Below, piece after piece: positions 34,602 to 43,046 of a DNA stretch of 64,000 nucleotides. The notes under the pieces are model-generated. The model made no database searches. It was not told the origin of the DNA and saw nothing but the letters and a program-made list of their open reading frames with translations. How positions within the stretch are numbered: position 1 is the stretch's first letter; the number at the start of each line of letters is the position of its first letter. This DNA is from Glycomyces tritici (GTDB lineage Bacteria; Actinomycetota; Actinomycetes; Mycobacteriales; Micromonosporaceae). Where the stretch lies: NCBI RefSeq assembly GCF_030403505.1, contig NZ_JAUEMJ010000008.1, forward strand, positions 1 through 64,000, read 5' to 3'. Position numbers and translations under genes: made by a program.

Positions 34602-35930
34602 TCAGAACGAAGTGGACTCGAGGAGTCCGATCGCGGCGCTCCGGTGGCCGTTCGCGCTGAGGAGCCCGGCCGGGGCGAGCCGGTAGTCGGCGTCGATCGC
34701 GAAGCGGGCGTCCTTCGGCGGCCTGACACCGCCGGAGGTGTCGGCGCCGACCGCTTCGCGCAGCCACGCGGCGGCGCCGGGATCGCGGCGGAGGATGCCG
34801 CCGGAGCCGACCACGAGGCTCACGGCGGCGAGGTCCTTGCCGCCGCGGAGCGGTTCCTGGGGGCCGCCGATGCGCTCGCCGCGGGCGTGCCGCCGCACCG
34901 CGATGCGGGCGGCGAGCGCACTCAGCTCCGCGTCGTCGGCCGGGTCGGCGGCCCGGAATGCCGGGTTCGCGGCGCGCAGGCGGGCGGCCTCGGGAAGGCC
35001 CCAGCCCATGGCGAGGTCCTCCTCGTCGGCGGCCTCGGTGATGCCCACGGCGGTGTGGCGGACGCCGAGGTCGCCTTCGACGGTCCTTGAGCGCCAAGCG
35101 GTCCCGGCCACCTCGGCGCGCGGGCCCTCGCGTTCGGCGTCGGGGGTGAGCACCGAGTAGACGTCCGTGGTCGCACCGCCGACGTCGACCACGAGGAGAT
35201 CCGCGCCGGTGACCTCGGCGAGGAGCTCCACCCCGGTCAGCACGGCGTCCGGTGTGGCGGCCTTGACCAGCCGGGTGAAGTCGGCGCTGGCGGAGAGGTG
35301 CTTCCCGCTGATCACGTGCCGCAGGAACACCTCGCGGAGCGCGGTGCGGGCGGGCACGGGGTTGAGGACGCCGATGCGCGGCAGGACGTTCGCCACCCGC
35401 GTGGTGTCGATGCCAGCCCCGGTGAGGAGCTTCGCGAGATCGTCCGCGGCGTTCGCGTTGCCCGCCAGGACCACCGGTGTGCGCAGACCCGACTCGGCGA
35501 GGGCTTCGGCGTGCGCGCGCAGGGCGGTCTCGTCGCCGCCGTCGGTGCCTCCGGCCAGGAGGATCACGTCCGGGCGGGCGCCGGCGAGTTCGACGAAGTC
35601 GCCCGCGTCGAGGTTCCCGGCGCGCACGTCCACGACCCGGGCGCCGGCGCTGAGCCCGGCCCGGTAGGCGGCGCGGGCGGTGACCAGGGGCTCGTTGCCG
35701 ATCACGGCGAGGCGCAGGCCCCCGCCCGCGGAGGAGCAGACGAGGGTGTCGATGACCTCGGCGCCCTTGGGGGTGGCCTCCTCGGCGGCGGCGCGGAGGC
35801 CGTCCATCACATCGGTGCCGATCGTGGTCGGGCGCGAGGCCGTGCCGAGGAGGTCGCCGGTGTCCGCGTCGACGGCGGCGGCCTTGGTGTAGGTCGATCC
35901 GACGTCGACGCAGACGACGGCGCCGCTCAC
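34602..35930 (-). CDS. GlmL/MutL-like reactivation factor of the lysine aminomutase operon
   Basis: A 442-residue ASKHA-type ATPase-fold protein of the GlmL/MutL (glutamate mutase accessory) family. DVGSTYTKAAAVD is the phosphate 1 loop, LLVVDVGGATTDVYSV the second, and GSGGILRR an adenosine-motif-like segment. In lysine fermentation clusters, MutL-like (KamB) proteins accompany the B12 aminomutase and are thought to help eject inactivated cobalamin. The start GTG 35930 overlaps the kal stop by four bases (GTGA), so it is translationally coupled as the last gene of the operon. The separate MutS-like KamC partner is absent from the window. Confidence 0.85.
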   Translation of the reverse strand: MSGAVVCVDVGSTYTKAAAVDADTGDLLGTASRPTTIGTDVMDGLRAAAEEATPKGAEVIDTLVCSSAGGGLRLAVIGNEPLVTARAAYRAGLSAGARVVDVRAGNLDAGDFVELAGARPDVILLAGGTDGGDETALRAHAEALAESGLRTPVVLAGNANAADDLAKLLTGAGIDTTRVANVLPRIGVLNPVPARTALREVFLRHVISGKHLSASADFTRLVKAATPDAVLTGVELLAEVTGADLLVVDVGGATTDVYSVLTPDAEREGPRAEVAGTAWRSRTVEGDLGVRHTAVGITEAADEEDLAMGWGLPEAARLRAANPAFRAADPADDAELSALAARIAVRRHARGERIGGPQEPLRGGKDLAAVSLVVGSGGILRRDPGAAAWLREAVGADTSGGVRPPKDARFAIDADYRLAPAGLLSANGHRSAAIGLLESTSF

Positions 35931-36307
35931 GGCACGACCACAGTGCCCGTGGCCGTGGTCGCGATGATCGGCTCCTCCAGTACGGACGCAGCCGAATCGC
36001 CGCGTGCGGGGTCGGCGCGGCAGACGACGCTGAGCGTGAACTCCACGGTGCGGCTGCGGCGGCCGGTGCGCACCACCGTGGCGGTGGCCTCGACGACGTC
36101 GCCGGCCTTCACCGGCGCTTTGAACTGGACGTCCGCGTAGGAGGCGAACAGGCCCTCGTCGCCGTCGGTGATGATGCACAGCTCGGTCGCCACGTCGCCG
36201 AACATGCCGAGGCCGTACGCGCCGTCGACGAGGTCCCCGCCGTAGTGGGCGTGGCTGTAGGGGATGTAGCGGCGGTGGGTGACGGTGGTGCCGTTGTGGT
36301 CGGTCAT
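35927..36307 (-). CDS. kal: 3-aminobutyryl-CoA ammonia-lyase
   Basis: A 126-residue hot-dog-fold protein in the right operon position for Kal, which removes ammonia from L-3-aminobutyryl-CoA to give crotonyl-CoA. The segment YIPYSHAHYGGDLVDGAYGLGMFGDVATEL and FKAPVKAGDVVEATATVVRTGRRSR are typical of this small lyase family. Its length matches known Kal (about 125-130 residues). Its ATG overlaps the kamE stop by four bases (ATGA). Identification rests on fold features plus context; an alternative thioesterase role is less likely. Confidence 0.87.
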   Translation of the reverse strand: MTDHNGTTVTHRRYIPYSHAHYGGDLVDGAYGLGMFGDVATELCIITDGDEGLFASYADVQFKAPVKAGDVVEATATVVRTGRRSRTVEFTLSVVCRADPARGDSAASVLEEPIIATTATGTVVVP

Positions 36308-37050
36308 GCTGCGTTCTCCCTACTGGTGACGAGCCGGTGGACGAGGTACGAGGCGACATCGGAGGGCGTGGTGCCACGGGTGAAGATCCGGTCGACGCCG
36401 AGCTCGGTCGCGGCGCCCTCGTCGAAGCGGGGCCCGCCGACGACGAGGAGCGGGCGGCGGCCCGGCGGCAGGGCCTCGCGGAAGGCCGCGGCCATCTCGC
36501 GGGTGTTGTGCAGGTGGGCGTCCTTCTGGGTGACGACCTGGCTGACCAGCACCGCGTCGGCCTCCTCGTCGACCGCGCGGTTGACGAGGTCGGGCACCGC
36601 GATCTGCGCGCCGAGGTTCACGACCCGCAGCTCGCGGTAGTACTCCAGGCCCTTCTCCCCCGCGACGCCCTTGATGTTGAGGATCGCGTCGATGCCCACG
36701 GTGTGCGCGTCGGTCCCGATGCAGGCGCCGACGACGCAGAGCTTGCGGCCGAGCCGCTCGCGGATGGCGTCGTTGACCTCCTTGGGGCTCAGGTGCGGGT
36801 AGTCCTTCTCGACCACCTTGACCTCGTCGAGGTTGACCAGGTGCGTGGACGCCCCGTAGACGACGAAGAACGTGTAACCGTCGCCGATCGGCTTGGCGTG
36901 CACCAGCATCGCGCCGTCGAGGCCCATCTTGGCGGCGAGCTGGAGGGCCGCGCCCTCGGCGCGCTTGTCGTGCGGGACGGGCAGGGTGAAGGAGAGCTGC
37001 ACCATGCCGTCGCCGGTGGTGTCCCCGTAGGGCCTGACGATGCGGCTCAT
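36304..37050 (-). CDS. kamE: Lysine 5,6-aminomutase beta subunit (B12- and PLP-binding)
   Basis: A 248-residue subunit of the adenosylcobalamin/PLP enzyme that moves the 6-amino group of beta-lysine (or D-lysine) to carbon 5. The cobalamin motif DxHxxG is Asp114-Ala-His116-Thr-Val-Gly119, and the PLP Schiff-base Lys is probably Lys127 (LNIKG), both in the positions known for KamE. The Rossmann domain continues to VDRIFTRGTTP. Its ATG overlaps the kamD stop (ATGA), so the two subunits are coupled. The length (248) is close to the anaerobes' enzyme (about 260). Confidence 0.95.
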   Translation of the reverse strand: MSRIVRPYGDTTGDGMVQLSFTLPVPHDKRAEGAALQLAAKMGLDGAMLVHAKPIGDGYTFFVVYGASTHLVNLDEVKVVEKDYPHLSPKEVNDAIRERLGRKLCVVGACIGTDAHTVGIDAILNIKGVAGEKGLEYYRELRVVNLGAQIAVPDLVNRAVDEEADAVLVSQVVTQKDAHLHNTREMAAAFREALPPGRRPLLVVGGPRFDEGAATELGVDRIFTRGTTPSDVASYLVHRLVTSRENAA

Positions 37051-38633
37051 CGGGCGGCCTCCATCGGTGCGTCCTGGTCGGGGCTGGTCCTGTCCAGCTC
37101 CTCCGCTGCCGGGTTCCAGTAGTCCTCGGCGCGCTTCGCGACGCCGTCGAGGCCGCGGCCGCCGTCGGCGGGGCGCTTCATGATGCCGAAGGTGCCGTCG
37201 GCGATGGCGTCGAGTAGGCCGTCGTCCACGATCTTGCCGAGCAGCTCGACGGCCTCGCCGAGCACCTGGTTCGCGCGGTCGGCGATGAAGCCGTCCTTGG
37301 GCGGGTGAAAGTCCTCGGCGAGCCCGGCGCAGGCGCTGAGCACGTAGCGGACGTTCTGGAGCGCGATGTCGCGGTCGGAGAGCCAGGGGGTGACGACCGC
37401 TTCGGTCATCATGCCCACCAAGAGGATCGACTGCCCGGTCATGACCCCGGCGAGGTTGAAGAACCCGTCGAGGAGGTTGCCGCGGAACACGTCGCCGGTC
37501 ATGTGCTTCGTGGGCGGCATCCACTTCAGCGGCGCGTCCGGGAACAGCTGCCGGGCCAGGAGCGCGTGCGCGAGTTCGAGCCGGAACGACTCGGGCACTT
37601 CGGGGTTGATCTCGAAGGCGTGCCCGAGTCCGAGCAGCGGGTCCGGGAGCCCGGCCTCGTGCGCGAAGCGCTCGTTGAGCAGCTGCGAGACGGTCACGGT
37701 GTGGGCGGCCTCGACCGCGTCGGCCGTGGTCAGGTAGTTGTCCTCGCCGGTGTTGATGATGATCCCGGCGCGGGCGTGCACCTGCCGCGAGAAGCGCTGG
37801 TCCACGAAGGTGCGGATCGGGTTGATGTCGCGGAACAGGATGCCGTACATCGAGTCGTTGAGCATCATGTCGAGCCGGTGCATCCCCGCCAGCGCGGCGA
37901 TCTCGGGCATGCAGAGCCCGGACGCGTAGTTGGTGAGGCGGATGTAGCGGCCGACCTCGCGCGAGGTCTCGTCCAGGGCGGCGCGCATGAGGCGGAAGTT
38001 CTCGCCGGTGGCGTAGGTGCCGGCGAAGCCCTCGCGGGTCGCGCCTTCGGGGACGTAGTCCAGGAGGGACTGCCCGGTGGAGCGGATGACGGCGATGACG
38101 TCGGCTCCGGCCTTGGCGGCGGCCTGGGCCTGCGGGATGTCCTCGTAGATGTCGCCGGTGGCGACGATGAGGTAGATCCAGGGGCGCTGGGGCGGGTCGC
38201 CGATCTCGGCGACGAGTTCGTCTCTGCGTCCTCGGGACCGGTCGATGCGGTCGAAGCCGTGCTGGACGGCGGCCGTGGCGCGTTCGCGGGCGGTGCGGGC
38301 GTCGTTTCCGGTGGGGAGGGTGAAGCGGACCCCGTCCGCGGCGGCGGCGTGGGCGAGGCGGTCGAGGTCGGGGAAGTCCTTGAGCGCGTGGAAGACCGGG
38401 AGTGCGATGCCGTGTTCGATGCCGACCTGCTCCTGGACGGCGTCGGCGAGGCGGTTGACCCAGGGGATGCCGTCGGGGTCGGCGCCGGTGAGTCCGGCGA
38501 GGCGGAGGGTGGCGCGTTCGACGGAGACGGTGGTGTGGCTGCGGGCCAGGTCGACGACGGGCTGCGCGGCTTTCGCGGCGAGGCGGCGGGCCTGGGCGAC
38601 GACGGCGGGGTCGAGCGGGAGTTCGGCGGCCAT
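37047..38633 (-). CDS. kamD: Lysine 5,6-aminomutase alpha subunit
   Basis: A 528-residue subunit with the TIM-barrel active site for PLP and 5'-deoxyadenosyl radical chemistry. Strongly conserved segments include YLIVATGDIYEDIPQAQAAAKAGADVIAVIRSTGQSLLDYVPEGATREGFAGTYATGENFRLMRAALDE and RYIRLTNYASGLCMPEIAALAGMHRLDMMLNDSMYGILFRDINPIRTFVDQRFSR, as in KamD of Clostridia and Fusobacteria. Its length matches (about 515-520). The ATG abuts the kdd TAG with no gap. With KamE it converts beta-lysine to 3,5-diaminohexanoate. Confidence 0.95.
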   Translation of the reverse strand: MAAELPLDPAVVAQARRLAAKAAQPVVDLARSHTTVSVERATLRLAGLTGADPDGIPWVNRLADAVQEQVGIEHGIALPVFHALKDFPDLDRLAHAAAADGVRFTLPTGNDARTARERATAAVQHGFDRIDRSRGRRDELVAEIGDPPQRPWIYLIVATGDIYEDIPQAQAAAKAGADVIAVIRSTGQSLLDYVPEGATREGFAGTYATGENFRLMRAALDETSREVGRYIRLTNYASGLCMPEIAALAGMHRLDMMLNDSMYGILFRDINPIRTFVDQRFSRQVHARAGIIINTGEDNYLTTADAVEAAHTVTVSQLLNERFAHEAGLPDPLLGLGHAFEINPEVPESFRLELAHALLARQLFPDAPLKWMPPTKHMTGDVFRGNLLDGFFNLAGVMTGQSILLVGMMTEAVVTPWLSDRDIALQNVRYVLSACAGLAEDFHPPKDGFIADRANQVLGEAVELLGKIVDDGLLDAIADGTFGIMKRPADGGRGLDGVAKRAEDYWNPAAEELDRTSPDQDAPMEAAR

Positions 38634-39686
38634 CTAGTCCTCAGCCTTCCCGACTCGGTCGATGAAGAGGTCCTTCAGGTGCGGGTTCGCTCTGAGGAGG
38701 TGGACGGCGTAGTCGGCGTGGCCGGGTACGTAGCCGTTGCCGATGAGCATCTCGACGTCGGCGGCGAGTCCTTCGGCGCCGAGGGCGGCGGCCGGGAAGG
38801 ACGTGGCCATGGAGAAGAAGACGACGGTGCCGCCGGTGGCGGTGGCGAGGATGGCGCCGTGCTCGCAGCCGGGCACGTCGACGCAGACCACGGTGACGTC
38901 GGCCCCGCGGCCGTCGAGGGCGTCGTTGACCTTCTTGGCGAGGCGGAGGGGGTCGGTGGCGTCGGCGATGACGATCTCGTCGGCGAGGCCGGAGCCGCGC
39001 AGCTGGGCGTCCTCGATCTCGTCGCGGACGACGGCGACGACCTTCGCGGCGTGGGCGTCCCGGGCGGCGGCGAGCGAGAGCGAGCCGGACTTCCCGGCGG
39101 CGCCGAGGACGGCGACGCTGGTGGTGGCGTGGGGACGGCGGGCGACGACGCGTCGCACGAGCGCGGGGGCGCCGCACACGTCGAGGACGGCGAGCGCGAG
39201 GTGCTCGGGCAGGTCGTCGGGGAGGACCGCGGCGATGGAGCGGGCGAAGAGGATCGCGTGCCCGCTGGTCGGAACCTGCTCGGATTGACCGTCCCAGCGC
39301 ATCAAACCGTCATCAATGCGCAGCGGCGTGAGCGTGAGCGAGACGAGGGTGGCGACCTTCTGGCCGGGTTTGAGGCCCAGCGGGGAGCGGGGCCCGACGG
39401 CGTCGACGGTGCCGATGAGCATGCCGCCGGAGCCGGTGACGGGGTTGTGCATCTTGCCGCGGCGCTCGATGATGGCGCGCACCTCGTTCCGGATCGCCTC
39501 GCCGTCGCCGCCGTGGGCGGTGTGGAGCTGCCGGTAGGAGGCCGCGTCGAGGTTGAGGCGCTCGACGCTGATGCGGACCTCGTCGTCGGCGATCTCGGGG
39601 TCGGGGTCGAGCCGGTCGGCCGCTTGTGGCAGCGCTCCGGCGGGGCTGACGACTCGGTGCGATCCGACCGGTGAGCCTTTCGACAT
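38634..39686 (-). CDS. kdd: 3,5-diaminohexanoate dehydrogenase
   Basis: A 350-residue NAD(P)-binding protein of the L-erythro-3,5-diaminohexanoate dehydrogenase family, which oxidatively deaminates 3,5-diaminohexanoate to 3-keto-5-aminohexanoate. Its Rossmann fold begins SVAVLGAAGKSGSLSLAAARDA (GxxGxxG-like), with ITAASY-type N-terminal segments (NLDAASYRQLHTAHGGDG; MHNPVTGSGGMLIGTV) diagnostic for Kdd. First gene of the minus-strand operon; the ATG at 39686 follows AAGGGC. It faces divergent kamA across 153 bp. Confidence 0.93.
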   Translation of the reverse strand: MSKGSPVGSHRVVSPAGALPQAADRLDPDPEIADDEVRISVERLNLDAASYRQLHTAHGGDGEAIRNEVRAIIERRGKMHNPVTGSGGMLIGTVDAVGPRSPLGLKPGQKVATLVSLTLTPLRIDDGLMRWDGQSEQVPTSGHAILFARSIAAVLPDDLPEHLALAVLDVCGAPALVRRVVARRPHATTSVAVLGAAGKSGSLSLAAARDAHAAKVVAVVRDEIEDAQLRGSGLADEIVIADATDPLRLAKKVNDALDGRGADVTVVCVDVPGCEHGAILATATGGTVVFFSMATSFPAAALGAEGLAADVEMLIGNGYVPGHADYAVHLLRANPHLKDLFIDRVGKAED

Positions 39687-39748
39687 CGTTGCCGCCCTTC
39701 TTGTAGCAGGGAATTTATGGAGTCTCAATATGCGGGACCTAGCGCACT

Positions 39749-39777
39749 ACAGTAACGGAAGGTTATCCTCGTCACAA
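39749..39777 (-). promoter_or_regulatory. Candidate promoter of the kdd operon
   Basis: On the minus strand TTGTGA (39772-39777) and TACTGT (39749-39754) are spaced by 17 bp, about 60 bp upstream of the kdd start, within the kdd-kamA divergent region. The match to consensus is moderate. No clear regulator site was seen. Confidence 0.35.
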
Positions 39778-39839
39778 GGACGGTCATCCCCGTCTGCGAG
39801 GTTTCCCCGGGCCAACAGCCCGGACATGGAGGTGAGAAG

Positions 39840-41315
39840 GTGTCGGATCGACCGACGGGAGACACAGCGCCCGTGATCGAGCAGCCCTACCAGTACCGGC
39901 GTCGCAGGCTGGAGGAGCCCGACTGGACGCGGTTCCCCGGCTGGGCGGACGTGACCGAGGCCGACTGGGCCTCGGCGCAGTGGCAGCGCGTGCACTGCGT
40001 CAAGAACGTCAAGCAGCTCCGGGAGGTCGTGGGCGACCGGCTCCACGAGTCGTTCTACGAGGACCTCGCCGCCGACATGGAGCGTTCGGCGACCATGTCG
40101 ATGCTGCTGCCGCCCCAGATGCTCAACACGATGGCGCCGCACGTCGAGGAGACCGGCGCGGGCTCGTGGACGGACGCGTTCTACGCGGACCCCGTGCGCC
40201 GCTACATGCTCCCGGTCGCCTCCGACCGCCACCCCGACTGGCCCTCGCACCCGTTCGCGGCCCGCGACTCGCTGCACGAGCACGACATGTGGGCCGTCGA
40301 AGGCCTCACCCACCGCTACCCGACGAAGGTGCTCGCCGAGCTGCTCTCGACCTGCCCCCAGTACTGCGGGCACTGCACCCGCATGGACCTCGTCGGCAAC
40401 TCCACGCCCACAGTGGACAAACGGCGGCTCGCGCTCAAACCGGTCGACCGGCAGACGGCGATCCTCGACTACCTCGACTCGCACCCGGGCGTGCGGGACG
40501 TGGTCGTCTCCGGCGGCGACGTGGCCAACCTGCCGTGGAAGCAGCTCGAGCGGTTCCTCGACCGGCTCCTGGACGTGGAGACCATCCGCGACATCCGCCT
40601 GGCCACCAAGGCGCTCATGGGCCTGCCGCAGCACTGGCTGCAGGACGAGATCGTCGAAGGCATGGCCCGCGTCGCCAAGCGGGCGGCCGGGCAGGGCGTC
40701 AACCTCGCGATCCACACGCACATCAACCACGTGAACTCGGTGACCCCGGCCGTGGCGAAGGCCGCGGCGGCGATGCTCGACGCGGGCGTGCGGGACGTGC
40801 GCAACCAGGGCGTGCTCATGCGCGGCGTCAACGACACCCAGGCGGACCTGCTGGACCTGTGCTTCGCCCTGCAGGGCGAGGCGAACATCCTCCCGTACTA
40901 CTTCTACATGTGCGACATGATCCCCAACGCCGAGCACTGGCGCACCTCCGTCGCCCAGGCGCAGGAGCTGCAGACGGCGATCATGGGGTACCTGCCCGGG
41001 TACGCGACGCCGCGGATCATCTGCGACGTGCCGATGGTCGGCAAGCGCTGGGTCCACCAGCTCTCCGAGTACGACCGCGAACTCGGCATCTCCTACTGGA
41101 CCAAGAACTACCGGACCTCGATCGAGGCCGACGACCCCGACGCCCTCACCCGCCGGTACCCGTTCTACGACCCGATCGACACGCTGCCCAAGGCGGGCCA
41201 GCAGTGGTGGGCGAACATGCACGCGCCGGTGCGCGCCAAGGAGGACGGCGACGCGGCCGCCGCGCGGTCCCGGCAGGCCGCGGCCCGCCAGGACGCGGCT
41301 GCGGAGGTCGCATGA
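39840..41315 (+). CDS. kamA: L-lysine 2,3-aminomutase
   Basis: A 491-residue radical SAM/PLP enzyme that turns L-lysine into beta-lysine. The [4Fe-4S] cysteines are Cys172, Cys176 and Cys179 (CPQYCGHC). The PLP lysine is Lys402 (DVPMVGKRW). Both lysine-binding aspartates are present, Asp359 in PYYFYMCDM and Asp396 in IICDVP, unlike the paralogue at 2208. The GTG start follows GGAGGTGA at 39829-39836. Its last four bases overlap kce. About 75 residues longer than clostridial KamA, with a poorly conserved Ala/Arg tail. Confidence 0.95.
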   Translation: MSDRPTGDTAPVIEQPYQYRRRRLEEPDWTRFPGWADVTEADWASAQWQRVHCVKNVKQLREVVGDRLHESFYEDLAADMERSATMSMLLPPQMLNTMAPHVEETGAGSWTDAFYADPVRRYMLPVASDRHPDWPSHPFAARDSLHEHDMWAVEGLTHRYPTKVLAELLSTCPQYCGHCTRMDLVGNSTPTVDKRRLALKPVDRQTAILDYLDSHPGVRDVVVSGGDVANLPWKQLERFLDRLLDVETIRDIRLATKALMGLPQHWLQDEIVEGMARVAKRAAGQGVNLAIHTHINHVNSVTPAVAKAAAAMLDAGVRDVRNQGVLMRGVNDTQADLLDLCFALQGEANILPYYFYMCDMIPNAEHWRTSVAQAQELQTAIMGYLPGYATPRIICDVPMVGKRWVHQLSEYDRELGISYWTKNYRTSIEADDPDALTRRYPFYDPIDTLPKAGQQWWANMHAPVRAKEDGDAAAARSRQAAARQDAAAEVA

Positions 41316-42151
41316 CCGGCACCCTCATCACGGTGGCGCCCACCGGGGCCGAGGTCGACAAGGCCGAGGTCCCGGCGCTGCCGGTGACGCTGGACGAGCT
41401 GGTCGACACCGCGAAGCGGTGCGAGCAGGCCGGGGCGTCGATCATCCACGTGCACCTGCGCGACGACGACGCCCGGCCGACCCTCGACCCGGTGCGGCTG
41501 CGCGACGCCGTTGCAGCCCTTCGGGACACGACCGACCTCATCGTGCAGCTCTCGACGGGCGGCTCGGTGCGCGACGGCGAGGAGGCCCGCCTCGCGGTGC
41601 TCGACGCCGAACCGGACATGGCCTCCTGCACCATGGGGACCGTGAACTTCGGCGACGACGTCTTCATGAACCGGTGGGCGTTCATCACCGAACTGCACCG
41701 GCGCATGCAGGAGCGGGCGGTCGTGCCCGAGTACGAGCTGTTCGACCTGGGGCACCTCTCGGCGCTCGAGCGCTTGCTGGACAAGGAGGGGCTGCCGTTC
41801 GGCGGGCACGTGCACGTGGACTTCGTGCTGGGCGTGCCGGGCGGCGCGGCCGGCGACGCCTCCACGGTGACCGCGTTCGCCGAGGGCGTGCGCCGGTACC
41901 TGCCCGAGGGGACCACGTTCTCGGCCACCGGCATCGGCAGGACGACGCTCCCGGTCATGTTCGCCTCACTGGCCCACGGCGGGCACCTGCGGGTGGGCAT
42001 GGAGGACACGGTGTCGTTCGCGAGACGGCGGGCGGTCACCGGCAACGACCAGCTGGTAGAGCGCGCGGCGGCAGCGGCGGCGCTGGCGCAGCGGCCGGCG
42101 ATCACCACCGTCGAGGCCCGCAAGCTCCTGCGGATGCGCGACGCCGACTGA
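41312..42151 (+). CDS. kce: 3-keto-5-aminohexanoate cleavage enzyme (BKACE family)
   Basis: A 279-residue TIM-barrel zinc enzyme. It condenses 3-keto-5-aminohexanoate with acetyl-CoA to give acetoacetate and L-3-aminobutyryl-CoA. Zinc ligands His46 and His48 are in SIIHVHLRDDD. PEYELFDLGHLSAL and GHVHVDFVLGVPGGAAGD match the BKACE core; a later Glu (EDTVSF region) completes the site. Its ATG overlaps the kamA stop (ATGA), so it is translationally coupled. The broader BKACE family has other beta-keto acid substrates, but the neighbours make Kce the best call. Confidence 0.94.
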   Translation: MTGTLITVAPTGAEVDKAEVPALPVTLDELVDTAKRCEQAGASIIHVHLRDDDARPTLDPVRLRDAVAALRDTTDLIVQLSTGGSVRDGEEARLAVLDAEPDMASCTMGTVNFGDDVFMNRWAFITELHRRMQERAVVPEYELFDLGHLSALERLLDKEGLPFGGHVHVDFVLGVPGGAAGDASTVTAFAEGVRRYLPEGTTFSATGIGRTTLPVMFASLAHGGHLRVGMEDTVSFARRRAVTGNDQLVERAAAAAALAQRPAITTVEARKLLRMRDAD

Positions 42152-42164
42152 TTAGTGTGGACGC

Positions 42165-42686
42165 ATGACCGTCCTCGACCCCCGACGCACTGCCGTCGTC
42201 CTGGTGGACCTGATGCCGAGACTCCTCGGACTGGAACTCGAACCGCGTCCCGGAACCGCCGTGCTCGACACCGCGCTCGCCCTGGCCGAGGGCGCCCGTT
42301 CAGCGGGCGCCCCGGTCGTGGCGATCCGGGTGGAGCGCCCCAACGTGGACGAGCAGCCACCGGGCAGCGAACTGGCCGAGCCGATCGCGAAGGCCGCCGA
42401 TGCCGTCGTGGTCAAGCGCAGCATCGGCGGCTTCTACGGCACCGACTTCGACGCGGTCCTGCGCGGACATGGGGCCGAGACGCTGGTGATGGCCGGGATC
42501 ATGTCGAACCTCGGAGTGGAGTCGACCGCGAGGGCGGCCTCCGACCACGGGTACGAGCTGGTCTTCGTCGAGGACGCGATGAGCGCCCTGAGCAGCGCCG
42601 AGCACGAGGCCGCGATCGGCCTCAACCTGCCCCGCTTCGGCGAGGTGGCGCGCCTGTCCGACCTGGGCTGGCGGACCACCGCCTGA
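42165..42686 (+). CDS. Isochorismatase-family protein lacking the catalytic cysteine
   Basis: A 173-residue cysteine-hydrolase fold. The catalytic Asp15 (VVLVDLMPR) and Lys84 (VVVKRSIGGFYGTD) are present, but the nucleophile position in SNLGVEST is Gly117 instead of Cys. True amidohydrolases of this family need that Cys, while isochorismatases sensu stricto can lack it, with Asp as the key residue. It starts 13 bp after kce and probably belongs to its transcript. A hydrolytic step in lysine breakdown is not expected, so its role is unknown. Confidence 0.85.
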   Translation: MTVLDPRRTAVVLVDLMPRLLGLELEPRPGTAVLDTALALAEGARSAGAPVVAIRVERPNVDEQPPGSELAEPIAKAADAVVVKRSIGGFYGTDFDAVLRGHGAETLVMAGIMSNLGVESTARAASDHGYELVFVEDAMSALSSAEHEAAIGLNLPRFGEVARLSDLGWRTTA

Positions 42687-42695
42687 CGAGTACGG

Positions 42696-42729
42696 CGAAA
42701 GGCCCGGCCGCGGCGGCCGGGCCTTTTCG
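42696..42729. terminator. Bidirectional terminator
   Basis: A 13-bp stem, AAAGGCCCGGCCG (42698-42710) with CGGCCGGGCCTTT (42714-42726), ending in TTTT, between convergent genes ending at 42686 and 42747. Confidence 0.85.
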
Positions 42730-42746
42730 TGACGTCCGGGATGCTC

Positions 42747-43046
42747 CTAACGGCTGCTCTCGATCTTCTTGAGACCCGCCATCAGGTCGTCGAGGTTCAT
42801 GACGGGCGTCATCTCCACCTTCGCGTTGAACCCCTCGAACAGCGGCTCGACGAGCGGCGGGATGCTCGCGGTGTCCTCGAGGTCGAAGAACAGCATCATG
42901 CCCCGCATGCCGTCCTGCGGAAAGAAGTAGGCGGCTTCGGGGCGTACCCGATCCATGAGGGTCTTCAGGTTCGTCTGCATCCCCCCGTCGATGATCGCCT
43001 TGTTGCCCGCTTCGACCGGTATCTGCACTTTCAGACAGACTCGCAT
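42747..43046 (-). CDS. Small protein of unknown function
   Basis: A 99-residue protein beginning MRVCLKVQIPVEAGNKAIIDGG. The pattern (two strand-helix-strand units with MMLFFDLEDTASIPPLVEPLFEG in the middle) suggests a ferredoxin-like alpha/beta dimer of the type used in small dimeric alpha-beta barrel proteins. No catalytic motif is visible. ATG 43046 follows AGGAGG by 9 bases; the ATG at 43055 would touch that sequence. Monocistronic; I recognise no family name. Confidence 0.8.
   Translation of the reverse strand: MRVCLKVQIPVEAGNKAIIDGGMQTNLKTLMDRVRPEAAYFFPQDGMRGMMLFFDLEDTASIPPLVEPLFEGFNAKVEMTPVMNLDDLMAGLKKIESSR

Noticed and set aside
34602..35930. DNA mismatch repair MutL
   Set aside because: GlmL-family proteins are sometimes labelled MutL, but this one has the ASKHA-type loops and lies in a B12-mutase operon, with no GHKL ATPase motifs.
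37305..39674. 789-codon + strand ORF opposite kamD and kdd
   Set aside because: Antisense shadow; kamD and kdd carry all the family motifs.
34602..42151. Beta-lysine supply for a streptothricin- or capreomycin-type antibiotic
   Set aside because: KamA alone would fit, but kamDE, kdd, kce and kal degrade beta-lysine further, and no peptide synthetase genes are present.
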